Assembly (NCBI GenBank): GCA_965223165.1
Contig: CBDCVQ010000018.1
Location: 62,001-126,000, forward strand
Reading direction: 5' to 3'
Length of the DNA: 64,000 nucleotides
Origin: JABDMH01 sp965223165
GTDB lineage: Bacteria; Bacteroidota; Bacteroidia; Chitinophagales; Saprospiraceae
Below, in pieces: positions 27,775 to 36,558 of the stretch. Made by a program: the position numbers and the translations under genes. The notes beneath the pieces were generated by a model. It was not told where the DNA came from, searched no databases, and saw only the letters and a program-made list of their open reading frames with translations. Within the stretch, counting starts at the first letter, position 1. Each line of letters starts with the position of its first letter.

Positions 27775-28932
27775 ATGAGCATGGAATCAGCGATGTCAAC
27801 CGGGTCATTGATATTTATCCCTGATATCAGTGGGTATACTGATTTCATTCACTCCACCGAAATTCAACATGCCAAGCACATCATCGAAGAGGTATTGGAG
27901 GCCATCCTATCTGCCAATGCGATGGGCCTGGAACTCTCGGAAGTGGAAGGCGACGCCCTGCTCCTATATCGAAAGGGTAAGCCGCCCACTTGTCAGGAGC
28001 TGCTCGACCAGATTCGGGGGATGTACATCGAATTTCACGCGCACCTAAAGAAGTACGAGACACAACGCATCTGCAGTTGCGGCGCATGCTGCTCCACCCA
28101 TAATCTACAGCTGAAATTTGTGGCCCACTATGGAGAGTTGTCAGAGACGCTGATTAATAATCGCACCGGTCTCTTTGGCAAGGCTGTGATCGTGGCCCAC
28201 CGCCTATTGAAAAACCAAGTGGATTCGGACGAATACGCCCTCATCTCCGATGCCCTATCGTCCGCTTGCCCCACTTGGTCTAGGTTTGATGATGTGGCCT
28301 GGGATACCGTAGTGCAGCAAGAAGATCAATACGATTTTGGGACGGCCAAGTATCGCTATGTTGAGCTGAAAAATCTGGCCCACCAGGTCCCCGAGCCCAA
28401 GCTGGAAGACTATAGTATTCCCGGAGCGGACAAAATGCTCGTTTCAACCGAAGGGACGCTTGATGCACCCATCGACCTGGTATTTGACGTCGTATCAGAT
28501 CTATATTATCGCCACAATTACATTGTAGGCCAAGTGGGCAATGACCGGCAAAACCACAAGATCTTTCAAAACGGATCCATCCATCGCTGCCTGATGAACA
28601 ACCCGATGATCGTCCCCATCTACGTCACACATGATTACGTCTTTGACCAAAATAAAATCACCTTTGTAGAAACCGACAAAAAGAATGGCATGGCAACCGT
28701 CTGGAACCTCAAAGCCACTAGCAGAATGACGACCCACATCCAGCTGGCGACCTTCATGAAACCGAGTCGATGGAAGGTAGGGCTGTTTAACCTACTCTTG
28801 AAGAAGAGGGTCGCTAAAACCGTGGCAGCCAGCTTTGAGCAGCTAAATGCCTACTGCAAGAAACTGCTGGCCGAAAATAAACGACACCCCAACCGCATCG
28901 TACTGCCCAAAACCGTGTCTCCAATGACCTGA
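27775..28932 (+). CDS. DUF2652 cyclase-like protein with SRPBCC-type C-terminus
   Basis: 385 residues. The N-terminal ~190 residues (IFIPDISGYTDFIHSTE, ELSEVEGDALLLYRKG) match DUF2652, related to class III nucleotide cyclases; the conserved Asp in PDISGYT and the EGDA turn echo the metal-binding Asp pair. After about residue 215 the sequence TEGTLDAPIDLVFDVVSD begins an SRPBCC (START-like) domain, which binds hydrophobic ligands. CSCGACCSTHN is a cysteine cluster between the two. Catalytic activity is not shown for this family, so signalling is only an inference. No neighbour is coupled. Confidence 0.8.
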   Translation: MSMESAMSTGSLIFIPDISGYTDFIHSTEIQHAKHIIEEVLEAILSANAMGLELSEVEGDALLLYRKGKPPTCQELLDQIRGMYIEFHAHLKKYETQRICSCGACCSTHNLQLKFVAHYGELSETLINNRTGLFGKAVIVAHRLLKNQVDSDEYALISDALSSACPTWSRFDDVAWDTVVQQEDQYDFGTAKYRYVELKNLAHQVPEPKLEDYSIPGADKMLVSTEGTLDAPIDLVFDVVSDLYYRHNYIVGQVGNDRQNHKIFQNGSIHRCLMNNPMIVPIYVTHDYVFDQNKITFVETDKKNGMATVWNLKATSRMTTHIQLATFMKPSRWKVGLFNLLLKKRVAKTVAASFEQLNAYCKKLLAENKRHPNRIVLPKTVSPMT

Positions 28933-29044
28933 TATTTAAGAGGTCGTGCCTGCTTTTCAAATAATAGAGTAGTTTGCTAGCTCAAGCCCCCTGGAAGGTG
29001 AGCAAGGGAGCTCCATAGAATGCCAAGAACAAAAGCTGTCTGAA

Positions 29045-29431
29045 ATGAAAATTGAACATCTGGCGATTTGGGTGAGAGATCTAGAAGCCATGAAAGGCTT
29101 TTACCTGCAATTTTTCGACCTGGTTTCCAATGAAAAATATCACAACCCGGCCAAGCAGTTTAGTTCCTACTTTCTCTCTTTTGCATCCGGGGCGCGGATC
29201 GAACTGATGCATCGACCTGACATCGCCGACCTGCCAAAGCCATCCAGCGAGGTATCGGGCTATGCCCATTTTGCAATCTCTCTGGGGTCTAAAGAACAGG
29301 TAGACCGCCTGACCGAAGCCATCCGGTCGCAAGGCCACCGCATCGTCGGAGAACCCCGCACCACTGGAGATGGGTACTACGAAAGTGTCGTCGCTGACCC
29401 GGAAGGTAATTTTATCGAGCTCACGGAGTGA
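29045..29431 (+). CDS. VOC family protein (glyoxalase/bleomycin resistance fold)
   Basis: 128 residues. MKIEHLAIWVRDLEAMKGFY starts a vicinal oxygen chelate fold; His5 with Glu (RIELMHR), His near AHFAISL and Glu in GNFIELTE are candidate metal ligands, the normal set for a glyoxalase I-type VOC enzyme. It lacks a signal peptide. Whether it detoxifies methylglyoxal, binds an antibiotic or does something else cannot be told. It is followed after 191 bp by a PNPOx-like gene. Confidence 0.85.
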   Translation: MKIEHLAIWVRDLEAMKGFYLQFFDLVSNEKYHNPAKQFSSYFLSFASGARIELMHRPDIADLPKPSSEVSGYAHFAISLGSKEQVDRLTEAIRSQGHRIVGEPRTTGDGYYESVVADPEGNFIELTE

Positions 29432-29622
29432 AGACCAGGCTGTGACCACCTGACGGGTTATCCTTCGGATCTGGCTGAGTTTGGCTAAATTGGGCCACCA
29501 GAAGCTCCCGCTCTTAAGAAGACCATGGACCCGAATTAAGACTACCATCCCATAAAAAGGCGACCTCAGCTCTCGGAGTACCGCAAAAACCGCTGTTATC
29601 AACCAATCAAAATTGGACGCAA

Positions 29623-30078
29623 GTGAATCTATCTGAAGAAGTTAAGTCGTCGATCGAGAAGAGTGTGCTATGCTGGCTTGCCACGGTATCGGAGGACCTA
29701 GTACCCAACGTGTCGCCGAAGGAAATCTTCCATTATTTCGGGTCCGACGAAATCATTGTGGCCAATATTGCCTCTCCCCAAACCTTGCGAAACATCAAAG
29801 CGAATCCACAGGTTTGCCTTAGCTTCATCGATATTTTCGTCCAAAAGGGATATCAGATAAAAGGTAGGGCCAAGATCCTCCGTCGCGACGATGACGCATT
29901 CGCCGAAAGAGCGAAGATCCTAACCGACATGACCGGTGGTAAATTTCCATTTGCTACGATAACGGTTATTTCGCCCGAACGTATAAAACCGATCATTGCA
30001 CCTAAATATATTCTCTACCCGGAAACGACGGAGGAAGAGCAAATTGAAAGTGCTAGAAAGACTTATGGCATTTCTTAG
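29623..30078 (+). CDS. Pyridoxamine 5'-phosphate oxidase-family protein
   Basis: 151 residues with a GTG start (MNLSEEVKSSIEKS). CWLATVSEDLVPNVSPKEIF is the typical flavin-binding split-barrel start, followed by IIVANIASPQTLRNIKANPQ and LSFIDIFVQKGYQIKGRAK, matching small FMN-binding PNPOx-fold proteins. Such stand-alone proteins usually bind FMN or F420 and act as general flavin reductases rather than in B6 biosynthesis. It is cytoplasmic. A LysE fragment lies downstream. Confidence 0.85.
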   Translation: MNLSEEVKSSIEKSVLCWLATVSEDLVPNVSPKEIFHYFGSDEIIVANIASPQTLRNIKANPQVCLSFIDIFVQKGYQIKGRAKILRRDDDAFAERAKILTDMTGGKFPFATITVISPERIKPIIAPKYILYPETTEEEQIESARKTYGIS

Positions 30079-30190
30079 CGTACAGTTGGGCACCGTACCG
30101 TGGACAGCACTTCCTGGCACTGGCAAGCGCTCAGGGTTTGGAAACCAGGATCACATTTGAATCACATGAAGACACATTTCAAGAAAGCAC

Positions 30191-30343
30191 GTGATCTCGC
30201 TCCTTGGATACGCGGTCTTTGCCGAGCAGCTAAAATCTCATCTGGAGAACCCGCGTAATGTGCATCTCCAAAACAAGATCGTAGGATGTGTGCTAATGTT
30301 AAGTGGCGTGATGCTGTCACTGGTAAAAAAGGCGGATCCCTAA
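30191..30343 (+). pseudogene. LysE/RhtB-type exporter C-terminal fragment
   Basis: About 50 codons read ISLLGYAVFAEQLKSHLENP, then HLQNKIVGCVLMLSGVML. This matches the C-terminal helix and the Y..fAe.Lr...NkivG.vLml.G end of LysE/RhtB amino-acid exporters. The N-terminal three quarters of such a gene are absent. It is a remnant only. A second, differently broken LysE gene lies at 38819. Confidence 0.6.
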
Positions 30344-30384
30344 GGTACGAGCAATTCCTTGCGCCAGTGCCTTTCTACGGACGC

Positions 30385-30825
30385 TCAATTCATCCGAGTA
30401 AAATGGGAGGCGAGTAGACATCCGCGGTCGTTAAATTCTTCGAGATACCACGTCATCGTATTCGAGGTGATCTCTACGCGCATCGTGACCGTTTCATCCG
30501 TCTGAGGGTCTGTCAGTGTCAGTTGATCTTGATCAATCGTATAGCTCTTGGCCTCTGCTAGCGGAGCATTGTCCTCCACTACCATGCCATTCGACCGAAA
30601 TTCCCAGACAGCGCATTCAACGTCGTCTAAGTCGGAAAACTCGCAGGTCCTCGATTCGACATCATTTGATTCATCGGCACAATCAGACACCTCAAATGTC
30701 GTCGACTCCCAGGTGCCCACGATCTCATGATCAATCACAAGCGCTGGATCGTCTTTATCGCAGGAAATAAGCACAAAAGATAATCCTAGGAAAACGGAAA
30801 TGATGCATTGGGTTGTATTAGACAT
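30385..30825 (-). CDS. Lipocalin-like lipoprotein
   Basis: 146 residues. The N-terminus ends in the lipobox LISC (Cys22). The body reads IVGTWESTTFEVSD, CAVWEFRSNGMVVED, QDQLTLTDPQTDETVTMRVE and TMTWYLEE, the pattern of the Bacteroidota lipocalin-like family in which W near the N-terminus and repeated hairpins form a small beta-barrel. It is a probable surface or periplasmic lipoprotein; the ligand is unknown. It is convergent with the LysE fragment. Confidence 0.75.
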   Translation of the reverse strand: MSNTTQCIISVFLGLSFVLISCDKDDPALVIDHEIVGTWESTTFEVSDCADESNDVESRTCEFSDLDDVECAVWEFRSNGMVVEDNAPLAEAKSYTIDQDQLTLTDPQTDETVTMRVEITSNTMTWYLEEFNDRGCLLASHFTRMN

Positions 30826-31291
30826 GTGTGGGTGTTTACGTGAAGTAATTGTAGTCTTCTACCATAAACATTAACTGCGCTAAGACAGCCGTCGCTGCCG
30901 CATTAAGACTTTCGTAACAAATCTCTTCAATACTCAAGCATCCAAATACCAGATGATCGCTACCGAGCAAGGAGCATTCTTTCCCATGTCAGGACCGTAA
31001 GCAACAGACCTCAACCATTTGCCAGGGAGGATTCAGCGGAGATCGACAACAATATGGGCAAGCACCGTCAACACGGATCATCGCCTAAGTTGCGCTTATC
31101 TCCATAGAATAAACGTGTCACTTGTATCAGGTGAGAACGCTTCGGGCCGCCAGCGAGGTTGAGTTGGTATTTCCCATCTGAAGGGAGAGCGAATCAAACC
31201 CTGCAACAAATCGGTAGACATGCGGCGTCGTGGATTCGCCTGGGGCAAAGTGGATGTCGAAGGTTGACTCCCGATCGAGGTCCACAAAACG
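30826..31291. other. Intergenic region, possibly with a remnant
   Basis: A minus-strand open stretch at 31133-31275 starts directly after the TolC stop with VDLDRESTFDIHFAPGE but matches nothing I recognise. Upstream of the lipocalin gene, 30826-30900 likely holds its promoter. No repeats identified. Confidence 0.35.
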
Positions 31292-32686
31292 TCAGTTCTG
31301 GCCTAATTTCAGGTAGTACAGTTCATTCAGGATCTTGCCTAGCGATGCGTAATTCTTGAGCAATTCGATCCTGGCCTCAAGCAATTTGGTTTCCCTTTGA
31401 TTGAGCAAGAAAATCGAAGACTCGCCCAGTCCAAATTTTAGCTGTTCGGCCTCATAAAGCAATTGGCTGTTGGCCAGTTTTTCAGTGGCGATGACGATCA
31501 GGTCAGACTGCACCTCACTTCGTTGGGCAAGGCCGCCGTATTTCGCGGAGAGATTCCCTTGATAATGCACTTGCTCCAATCGGTTTTGGTCAATGCGAGC
31601 TTCATTAAGTCTGATTTTGCCGAGTGTCTTCCGATTCAACAGAGGTATGTGGAGCCCGATGCCATATTTGTAGTCCTGCAGACTCATAGACGGACTTACT
31701 CTATCACTGCCCAGGCTCACGATCGTATTGTACTTGAGATCTAACCGAGGTTTCAGCTGTTCCCGATCCAATCGGTTGATCAATTCGATGGAGGCCATTT
31801 CGTTTTCGAGTTTTCTCACGTAAGGATCCGTGAGAAATGTGGGATCACTGATGAGCGACAGTTGCCGCAAATGGTCGACGGCACTGTCCAGCAGACCCGG
31901 GACCAGCGCCCCCTGCACTTGCATCGGATTGCCTTGCTCGTCCCAGATGAACAGGCTTAGTTTCTGTCGTGAACGAACAAGCTTGTCGTAGGCGTCCAAG
32001 AGCAGCTTATCAGCTGTGTTGATGGTCAGCTTGGACTCAAGCGTATCGATGGCAGGAATATCGCCATTGATATAAAGTTGGACGACATTAAGGTGCCTTT
32101 CACCGACGAGACCTCGATAGTCCTCATTTATGCGGTATTGATAGTACGAAGCAGCCCACTCCAGGTAGGCGGTCATCGCCTGGTAGATCACTTCCCGCTC
32201 GAGGATATCCTGGTCTATTTGGCTCTTCACTCCCTTTAGTTCGGCCGATCGGAGGTAATATCTCTGCTCGTCAAAAAGCAGACCTCGCAACAGGCTGAGA
32301 TTGACGGTACCATATAGCAATCCATTGGACGGAACGGTATTTTCGGGTCCCAAGAAAAGACCTTCATTTTGCTCAAAGCCCATTGAGAAATCTATCGGCA
32401 ACACGGTGGGGATCTTTGCTTCTGCCTGCCAAAGGGTGAAATAGTTTTTATTTTGAAAAAATTTCGACTGGTAATCCGAGGCAAGGCTAGGGTCCAACAC
32501 GCCCCGTCGGGCTAGTTCATGTGCAGCCTGAATGTCGTCGTAGAGCTCGGCCTTTTTGATCAGGGGGTGGTGCATCTGCACCATATCGATCAATTGGGGC
32601 AGCGATAATGTATCGGCCCCATGCGCGATCCACACACACAGGCAGAGCCATACCGACCATGATATCTTGAGGAAATCATACGGCAT
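31292..32686 (-). CDS. TolC-family outer membrane efflux protein
   Basis: 464 residues. A signal segment ends WIAHGAD. The mature part is helical with heptads: LPQLIDMVQMHHPLIKKAEL at the N-terminus, ANSQLLYEAEQLKFGLGESS and IFLLNQRETKLLEARIE at the C-terminus, the TolC/OEP repeat pattern. It forms the outer-membrane channel of a tripartite exporter. It is the last gene of the operon; its ATG overlaps the upstream thioesterase stop by one base (TGATG). The length is usual. Confidence 0.85.
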   Translation of the reverse strand: MPYDFLKISWSVWLCLCVWIAHGADTLSLPQLIDMVQMHHPLIKKAELYDDIQAAHELARRGVLDPSLASDYQSKFFQNKNYFTLWQAEAKIPTVLPIDFSMGFEQNEGLFLGPENTVPSNGLLYGTVNLSLLRGLLFDEQRYYLRSAELKGVKSQIDQDILEREVIYQAMTAYLEWAASYYQYRINEDYRGLVGERHLNVVQLYINGDIPAIDTLESKLTINTADKLLLDAYDKLVRSRQKLSLFIWDEQGNPMQVQGALVPGLLDSAVDHLRQLSLISDPTFLTDPYVRKLENEMASIELINRLDREQLKPRLDLKYNTIVSLGSDRVSPSMSLQDYKYGIGLHIPLLNRKTLGKIRLNEARIDQNRLEQVHYQGNLSAKYGGLAQRSEVQSDLIVIATEKLANSQLLYEAEQLKFGLGESSIFLLNQRETKLLEARIELLKNYASLGKILNELYYLKLGQN

Positions 32687-33087
32687 CAGCAGACCTTGTT
32701 GCAGTGGGTTGCCCCCTCGATTGAGGAGATGTTCTTTTGATGGGGCACGGGCCTTTCCTGGTCATCTATTTTGACGAATACAAGTTCGTCGATCGACAGA
32801 ATCACCTTCTTGGTAAAAATATTCCGCGCAATACACGAAAAAGTGATGCTGGTCCTTCCGATGGATTTAAACTGAAGTCCAATCTCCACGATATCGCCCT
32901 GCCGGGCAGAATTCATAAAATCAATTTCGGAGATAAATTTTGTGACCACTTTTCTAGAACGTAGATTAGTCATCGCATGAATACCCGCTTCCTCGTCAAT
33001 CCACTTGAGCAAGGTGCCGCCAAAAAGGGTATTGTTGGCATTCAGGTCTCCCGGCTTTATCAGTTTTCTTGTGTAGAATTTCATCAT
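32686..33087 (-). CDS. Acyl-CoA thioesterase, hot-dog fold
   Basis: 133 residues. The motif DLNANNTLFGGTLLKWIDEEAG (cut: NTLFGGTLLKWIDEEAG) with the catalytic Asp and the Gly-Gly turn is the signature of YciA/BACH-type hot-dog acyl-CoA thioesterases, which hydrolyse acyl-CoA to free acid and CoA. It is cytoplasmic. It is embedded in the export operon: its ATG overlaps the HlyD stop by 4 bp and its stop overlaps the TolC ATG. This placement suggests a role in making or managing an acylated or fatty-acid cargo, but that is inference. Confidence 0.85.
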   Translation of the reverse strand: MMKFYTRKLIKPGDLNANNTLFGGTLLKWIDEEAGIHAMTNLRSRKVVTKFISEIDFMNSARQGDIVEIGLQFKSIGRTSITFSCIARNIFTKKVILSIDELVFVKIDDQERPVPHQKNISSIEGATHCNKVC

Positions 33088-34454
33088 TTCACCTTTCTGA
33101 GGGGTGCCTTAGTCTTCACAGTCTTGGATTTTTCCGGGTTATAAAAATCCGGTGGAAATCCGTTCAGCTGCCGCCATATCTCATAGTAGACTTTTACCTC
33201 GTTGAGCAGCAACAGTCCTCTCGCCCCGGATCCAATACGGATGAGGTCGGGCCAAGGCTTTTGCGGATCATCCTCAATGACCAATATTCGATACTTACCA
33301 TTGTCACTGATGTCATTGTCGATGGCATAGACTTTGCCCGAGAAGGTACCAAACGAGTTGTCTGGCCATCCACTAAATACGATAGCCGGCCAGCCGTCAA
33401 ATTGAATCCGAACGGATTTTCCCTCTCGGATCAAGGGCATATCGATCGGCTGGATATACAGCTCCACCGCCTTTTGATAGTTTAGTGGGACAATGGTGGC
33501 GATGTCATCCTGCGCCTTGACATATTCGCCGATTCCATTCTTTAGCACCTTGGTGATACGACCGGCTATGGGTGAAGTAATGACAAAGGCATTTTGCCTC
33601 TGCGCTAATTGGTTGTATTTCGACTGCAATTTATTGGATTCGCCCAGAAGAGCGTATCGGTACGAATCCGTACTCTGGATCTCTGACTCGATCTTGGCAG
33701 ACTGCTGTGCAAAGTGCGAAATCGACCACTCAATTTCTTGGGTGATATTTAATCCTTCGTTTTTGAGCTTCGCCCATTTGTTCTCTAGCGAAAGTACCTT
33801 AGCTTCTCCGTCCCGATTGGCTAATCGCTTAGTCTCCAAGTCCGTCATGGACTTGATGCCTTGGTCATACATCTTTTGCATCCGGGTCAATTGATTGCGT
33901 GCATTCTCCGCATAAGTCTGGGCTGCCACCAGTTCCTGAGAGACCGTCTCGATCTCTAGCCTGACCTGCTCCTGCTTGATGTATAGTTGCTCGAGCTTAG
34001 TCTGCTGGAGTTTGTCCAATGTGGCAAGCTGCTCTTGGAGAAGATTTCGCTTAGCCAAGTGCGCCTCGGCAGAGCGAACTTTGGCGAGCTGCTGCTCCCG
34101 TGTATTGTCCAGCAGGTGCGGATCGAGGTAGTCCTCCTTTGCCTCGGTCAGGATCAAAATCGTGTCGCCCACGCTGACGATATCCCCCTCCGTAACATAC
34201 CATTGATCAATTCTACCTCCGACGAGCGCCTGAATGTTCTGGGGTTTGTCGTACGGATTGAGCGAAGTCACCACCCCTTGCGTGCGGATGTGCTGCGTCC
34301 AAGGCAGGAACATGCCCAGGATAAAGAGGCCAAAGATGACAATTAGGATTCGACCCAGCTGGCCGGATCGCGATCGCTCCTCCAGACTTTGAAATGACTG
34401 GTACTTGGATCGATCAATGTACGCCGAGACAGACTTCAGACTGATATTTAACAT
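33084..34454 (-). CDS. HlyD-family periplasmic adaptor
   Basis: 456 residues. One transmembrane helix lies near residues 35-52 (IVIFGLFILGMFLPW). A biotinyl-lipoyl-like half (IQALVGGRIDQWYVTEGDIV) precedes long coiled-coil hairpins (about 110-300). The second lipoyl half follows as SPIAGRITKVLKNGIGEYVK, then a beta-barrel. This is the adaptor linking the ABC transporter to the TolC-type channel. It lies 11 bp downstream of the ABC gene and overlaps the thioesterase by 4 bp. Confidence 0.9.
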   Translation of the reverse strand: MLNISLKSVSAYIDRSKYQSFQSLEERSRSGQLGRILIVIFGLFILGMFLPWTQHIRTQGVVTSLNPYDKPQNIQALVGGRIDQWYVTEGDIVSVGDTILILTEAKEDYLDPHLLDNTREQQLAKVRSAEAHLAKRNLLQEQLATLDKLQQTKLEQLYIKQEQVRLEIETVSQELVAAQTYAENARNQLTRMQKMYDQGIKSMTDLETKRLANRDGEAKVLSLENKWAKLKNEGLNITQEIEWSISHFAQQSAKIESEIQSTDSYRYALLGESNKLQSKYNQLAQRQNAFVITSPIAGRITKVLKNGIGEYVKAQDDIATIVPLNYQKAVELYIQPIDMPLIREGKSVRIQFDGWPAIVFSGWPDNSFGTFSGKVYAIDNDISDNGKYRILVIEDDPQKPWPDLIRIGSGARGLLLLNEVKVYYEIWRQLNGFPPDFYNPEKSKTVKTKAPLRKVK

Positions 34455-34465
34455 GACGACCTGAT

Positions 34466-36127
34466 TTAGGCAGCAACCACTTTGCCTTGATTTAATTCTA
34501 TCACATTTGGTATGAAGTTTTTCCAGCTATCGTCCACACAGGAGACGACGATATTCCATCGATGCCTGCTGTCGGTCAGCGAGGATATGATTTGGGCTTT
34601 CTCCTCCAGATTAACATGCTCCAATGGATCCTCCAAGATCAGAAGTTTGGGATTGGTCGCGATAGCCCTCGCGAGCAAAATGCGATTTTGAATATTCGTG
34701 GGCACTCGCTTGCCCTCGGGATCAATAATGGAGTTAGCACCCAGGGGCATTTGAGACAAATAGGCGGAGAGACCGGTGATCTCGATCGCCCGATTGATGT
34801 TCTCCGGTGTGGCTCTATCTCGACCCAAGGAGATATTCTCCATGATGGTCCCATGAAAGATCTCACCGTTGCTGATACAAAAACCTATTTCATGCTTCAA
34901 CTTATCGAAGTCGAGTGACTTGGCTGGGAAGCCATCAAATTTTACGATACCATCGCCGGCCTCCAGGATTCCCGAGAGTATCCTCAGCAGTGTTGACTTA
35001 CCTGAGCTTGGCGGACCGGATATGACGGCTGAGGTGTTGGACGGGATATGGAAGGAAATGTTCTCCAAGGTAGGTTGAGCCGCGTCGTCATATCGATAGG
35101 AGAGATTTTCAACGGTAATGGCGTAAGAGTCATCGGATTTGGCCAACTCAATCCCATCAAATTGATCCATCGGCTTGTCAAATACAAACCCGATTTTATC
35201 GAGGGCTGTCAAAACGTCGTAGATGGACTCGATACTTTTGATGATCTTCTCCACTGACGCTATGATGAGGATGATGATGATCTCGGCAGCGACAAACTGA
35301 CCAATGTTCATCTGCTCATTAAATACCAGGATACTCCCGGTGACCAGCAGCCCGGCTGCCACGAGCACTTTGAAAGCGATCAGGTATGTGGATTGAGTGA
35401 CGATGACGCCAAAGTGATCTTCTCTAGCGGAGAGATACGCATCTACGTGCAAGTCCGTCTTGCCCAGGTTTAATTGATTGTCACTGGCAAGCTTGAAAGA
35501 CAATTTGCTCCGGGCCACCTCCTCCAACCAAAAGGCGATCCTGTACTTAAAGGCAGATTCCTGCAAACTCGTCCGCAGCCCCCGCGGTCCGGTGATGGCG
35601 ATGATCAGGTATACGATGATCACCAGCAAGACACTAAAGATGATAAAGAAGGGATGATAGAGACTGAGGACTACGAGACCAGCGATCACTTGAAATAGAC
35701 CCTGCGAAAAGTCAATCAGGATTTTCGATAGCCCTTTTTGGATCGTCAGTGTATCGAAAAATCGATTAACTAGGTCCGGCCCATAGTAGTTTCTAAAAGC
35801 TTCGTACTTGATCTTGGGCATGCGCAGGGCAAACTCAAAGGAAGCATTGCTAAAGATGCGTTGTGACAAGTTTTCCACGATCCTGAGTTGCAGCAACTGC
35901 AGAATGCCGGTGAGGGCGATGCCGACGATGACCAACGACACCAGGACATACCACGACGTGGTGATCTGACCACCTTGAATGAGATTGACGATGGCTTGAA
36001 TTCCCAAGGGCAGGGAAAGATTGACGATGCCCGTAAAGAAGGCATACACATACACCTGGGTGATGTCCTTTCTCTCGAGGCTCAATAGACGGCGAAACCT
36101 CTCGAGAGGTGATAATTTGCTGGTCAT
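34466..36127 (-). CDS. ABC exporter (fused permease and ATPase) with atypical ATPase motifs
   Basis: 553 residues. The N-terminal ~320 are an exporter-type transmembrane domain. The Walker A GPPSSGKST (371-379) is normal, but Walker B reads LLILEDP (Asp-Glu order reversed), the LSGGQ position reads VPTNIQ, the Q-loop glutamine is replaced (GFCISNGEIF), and the H-loop reads VVSCVDD without the switch His. I recall that such exporters occur as a conserved subgroup in Bacteroidota. Hydrolysis may be slow, or the NBD may work as a regulatory partner. It is transcribed with the adaptor and channel genes. Confidence 0.85.
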   Translation of the reverse strand: MTSKLSPLERFRRLLSLERKDITQVYVYAFFTGIVNLSLPLGIQAIVNLIQGGQITTSWYVLVSLVIVGIALTGILQLLQLRIVENLSQRIFSNASFEFALRMPKIKYEAFRNYYGPDLVNRFFDTLTIQKGLSKILIDFSQGLFQVIAGLVVLSLYHPFFIIFSVLLVIIVYLIIAITGPRGLRTSLQESAFKYRIAFWLEEVARSKLSFKLASDNQLNLGKTDLHVDAYLSAREDHFGVIVTQSTYLIAFKVLVAAGLLVTGSILVFNEQMNIGQFVAAEIIIILIIASVEKIIKSIESIYDVLTALDKIGFVFDKPMDQFDGIELAKSDDSYAITVENLSYRYDDAAQPTLENISFHIPSNTSAVISGPPSSGKSTLLRILSGILEAGDGIVKFDGFPAKSLDFDKLKHEIGFCISNGEIFHGTIMENISLGRDRATPENINRAIEITGLSAYLSQMPLGANSIIDPEGKRVPTNIQNRILLARAIATNPKLLILEDPLEHVNLEEKAQIISSLTDSRHRWNIVVSCVDDSWKNFIPNVIELNQGKVVAA

Positions 36128-36152
36128 GTACTAGGGTCCTACGCGTTGGGTC

Positions 36153-36437
36153 TCACTTCTTGCAACTGTACTTGCGCAGTTGCGATTTCATTTTGGCAGA
36201 CAGCGATGCCCAAAGCTGCCGGAGCGACGAAGATCTCGCAGATACCACGATATCGGGTCCCGGCACGCCCATCTTGACCGTGGCCGCATAGACTTCCGGG
36301 TGATGCGAGACCTTCTTCACATACATCTCCGAATAGATGACGTCGGTAAATTTACCGGAGAGCGACTGTACCTTCTCACGGATAAAATTAAGCTGCTTGT
36401 TAGCCAACCGTGCCTGATTTCGAATCATGAATTTCAT
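36153..36437 (-). CDS. HPF/RaiA-like ribosome-associated protein
   Basis: 94 residues. MKFMIRNQARLANKQLNFIR starts the short HPF/RaiA (sigma-54 modulation) fold; VQSLSGKFTDVIYSEMYV and a basic C-terminus SLSAKMKSQLRKYSC support it. HPF proteins bind the 30S subunit and hibernate ribosomes; a short form lacks the C-terminal dimerisation domain. It is the first gene of the exporter operon, 25 bp before the ABC gene. Divergent TetR gene shares the intergenic region. Confidence 0.7.
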   Translation of the reverse strand: MKFMIRNQARLANKQLNFIREKVQSLSGKFTDVIYSEMYVKKVSHHPEVYAATVKMGVPGPDIVVSARSSSLRQLWASLSAKMKSQLRKYSCKK

Positions 36438-36454
36438 AGTGTTCCGAATTTTGG

Positions 36455-36530
36455 ATTTAGTTAGTAAAGTGAAATTTTAAAGATAGTATTACTTACTCAA
36501 ACAGAAAGCAGTACCTTTTGTTGAAGTTTT
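36455..36530. promoter_or_regulatory. Candidate operator in the TetR/export-operon intergenic region
   Basis: An imperfect inverted repeat GTTAGTAA (about 36464-36471) and TTACTTAC (about 36489-36496) flanks an AT-rich spacer. On the minus strand TATCTTTA resembles the TAnnTTTG -7 box of Bacteroidota. The divergent TetR gene begins at 36559 and the operon at 36437. It is a plausible TetR-family site, by eye only. Confidence 0.3.
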
Positions 36531-36558
36531 TCTCACTATATTGAAAGAAAGTTGACCC

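Noticed and set aside
36481..36558. Clear Bacteroidota -33/-7 promoter before the TetR gene
   Set aside because: TTTTG and TATATTGA are present but spaced about 16 bp apart, shorter than the usual 19-21 bp, so I do not call it.
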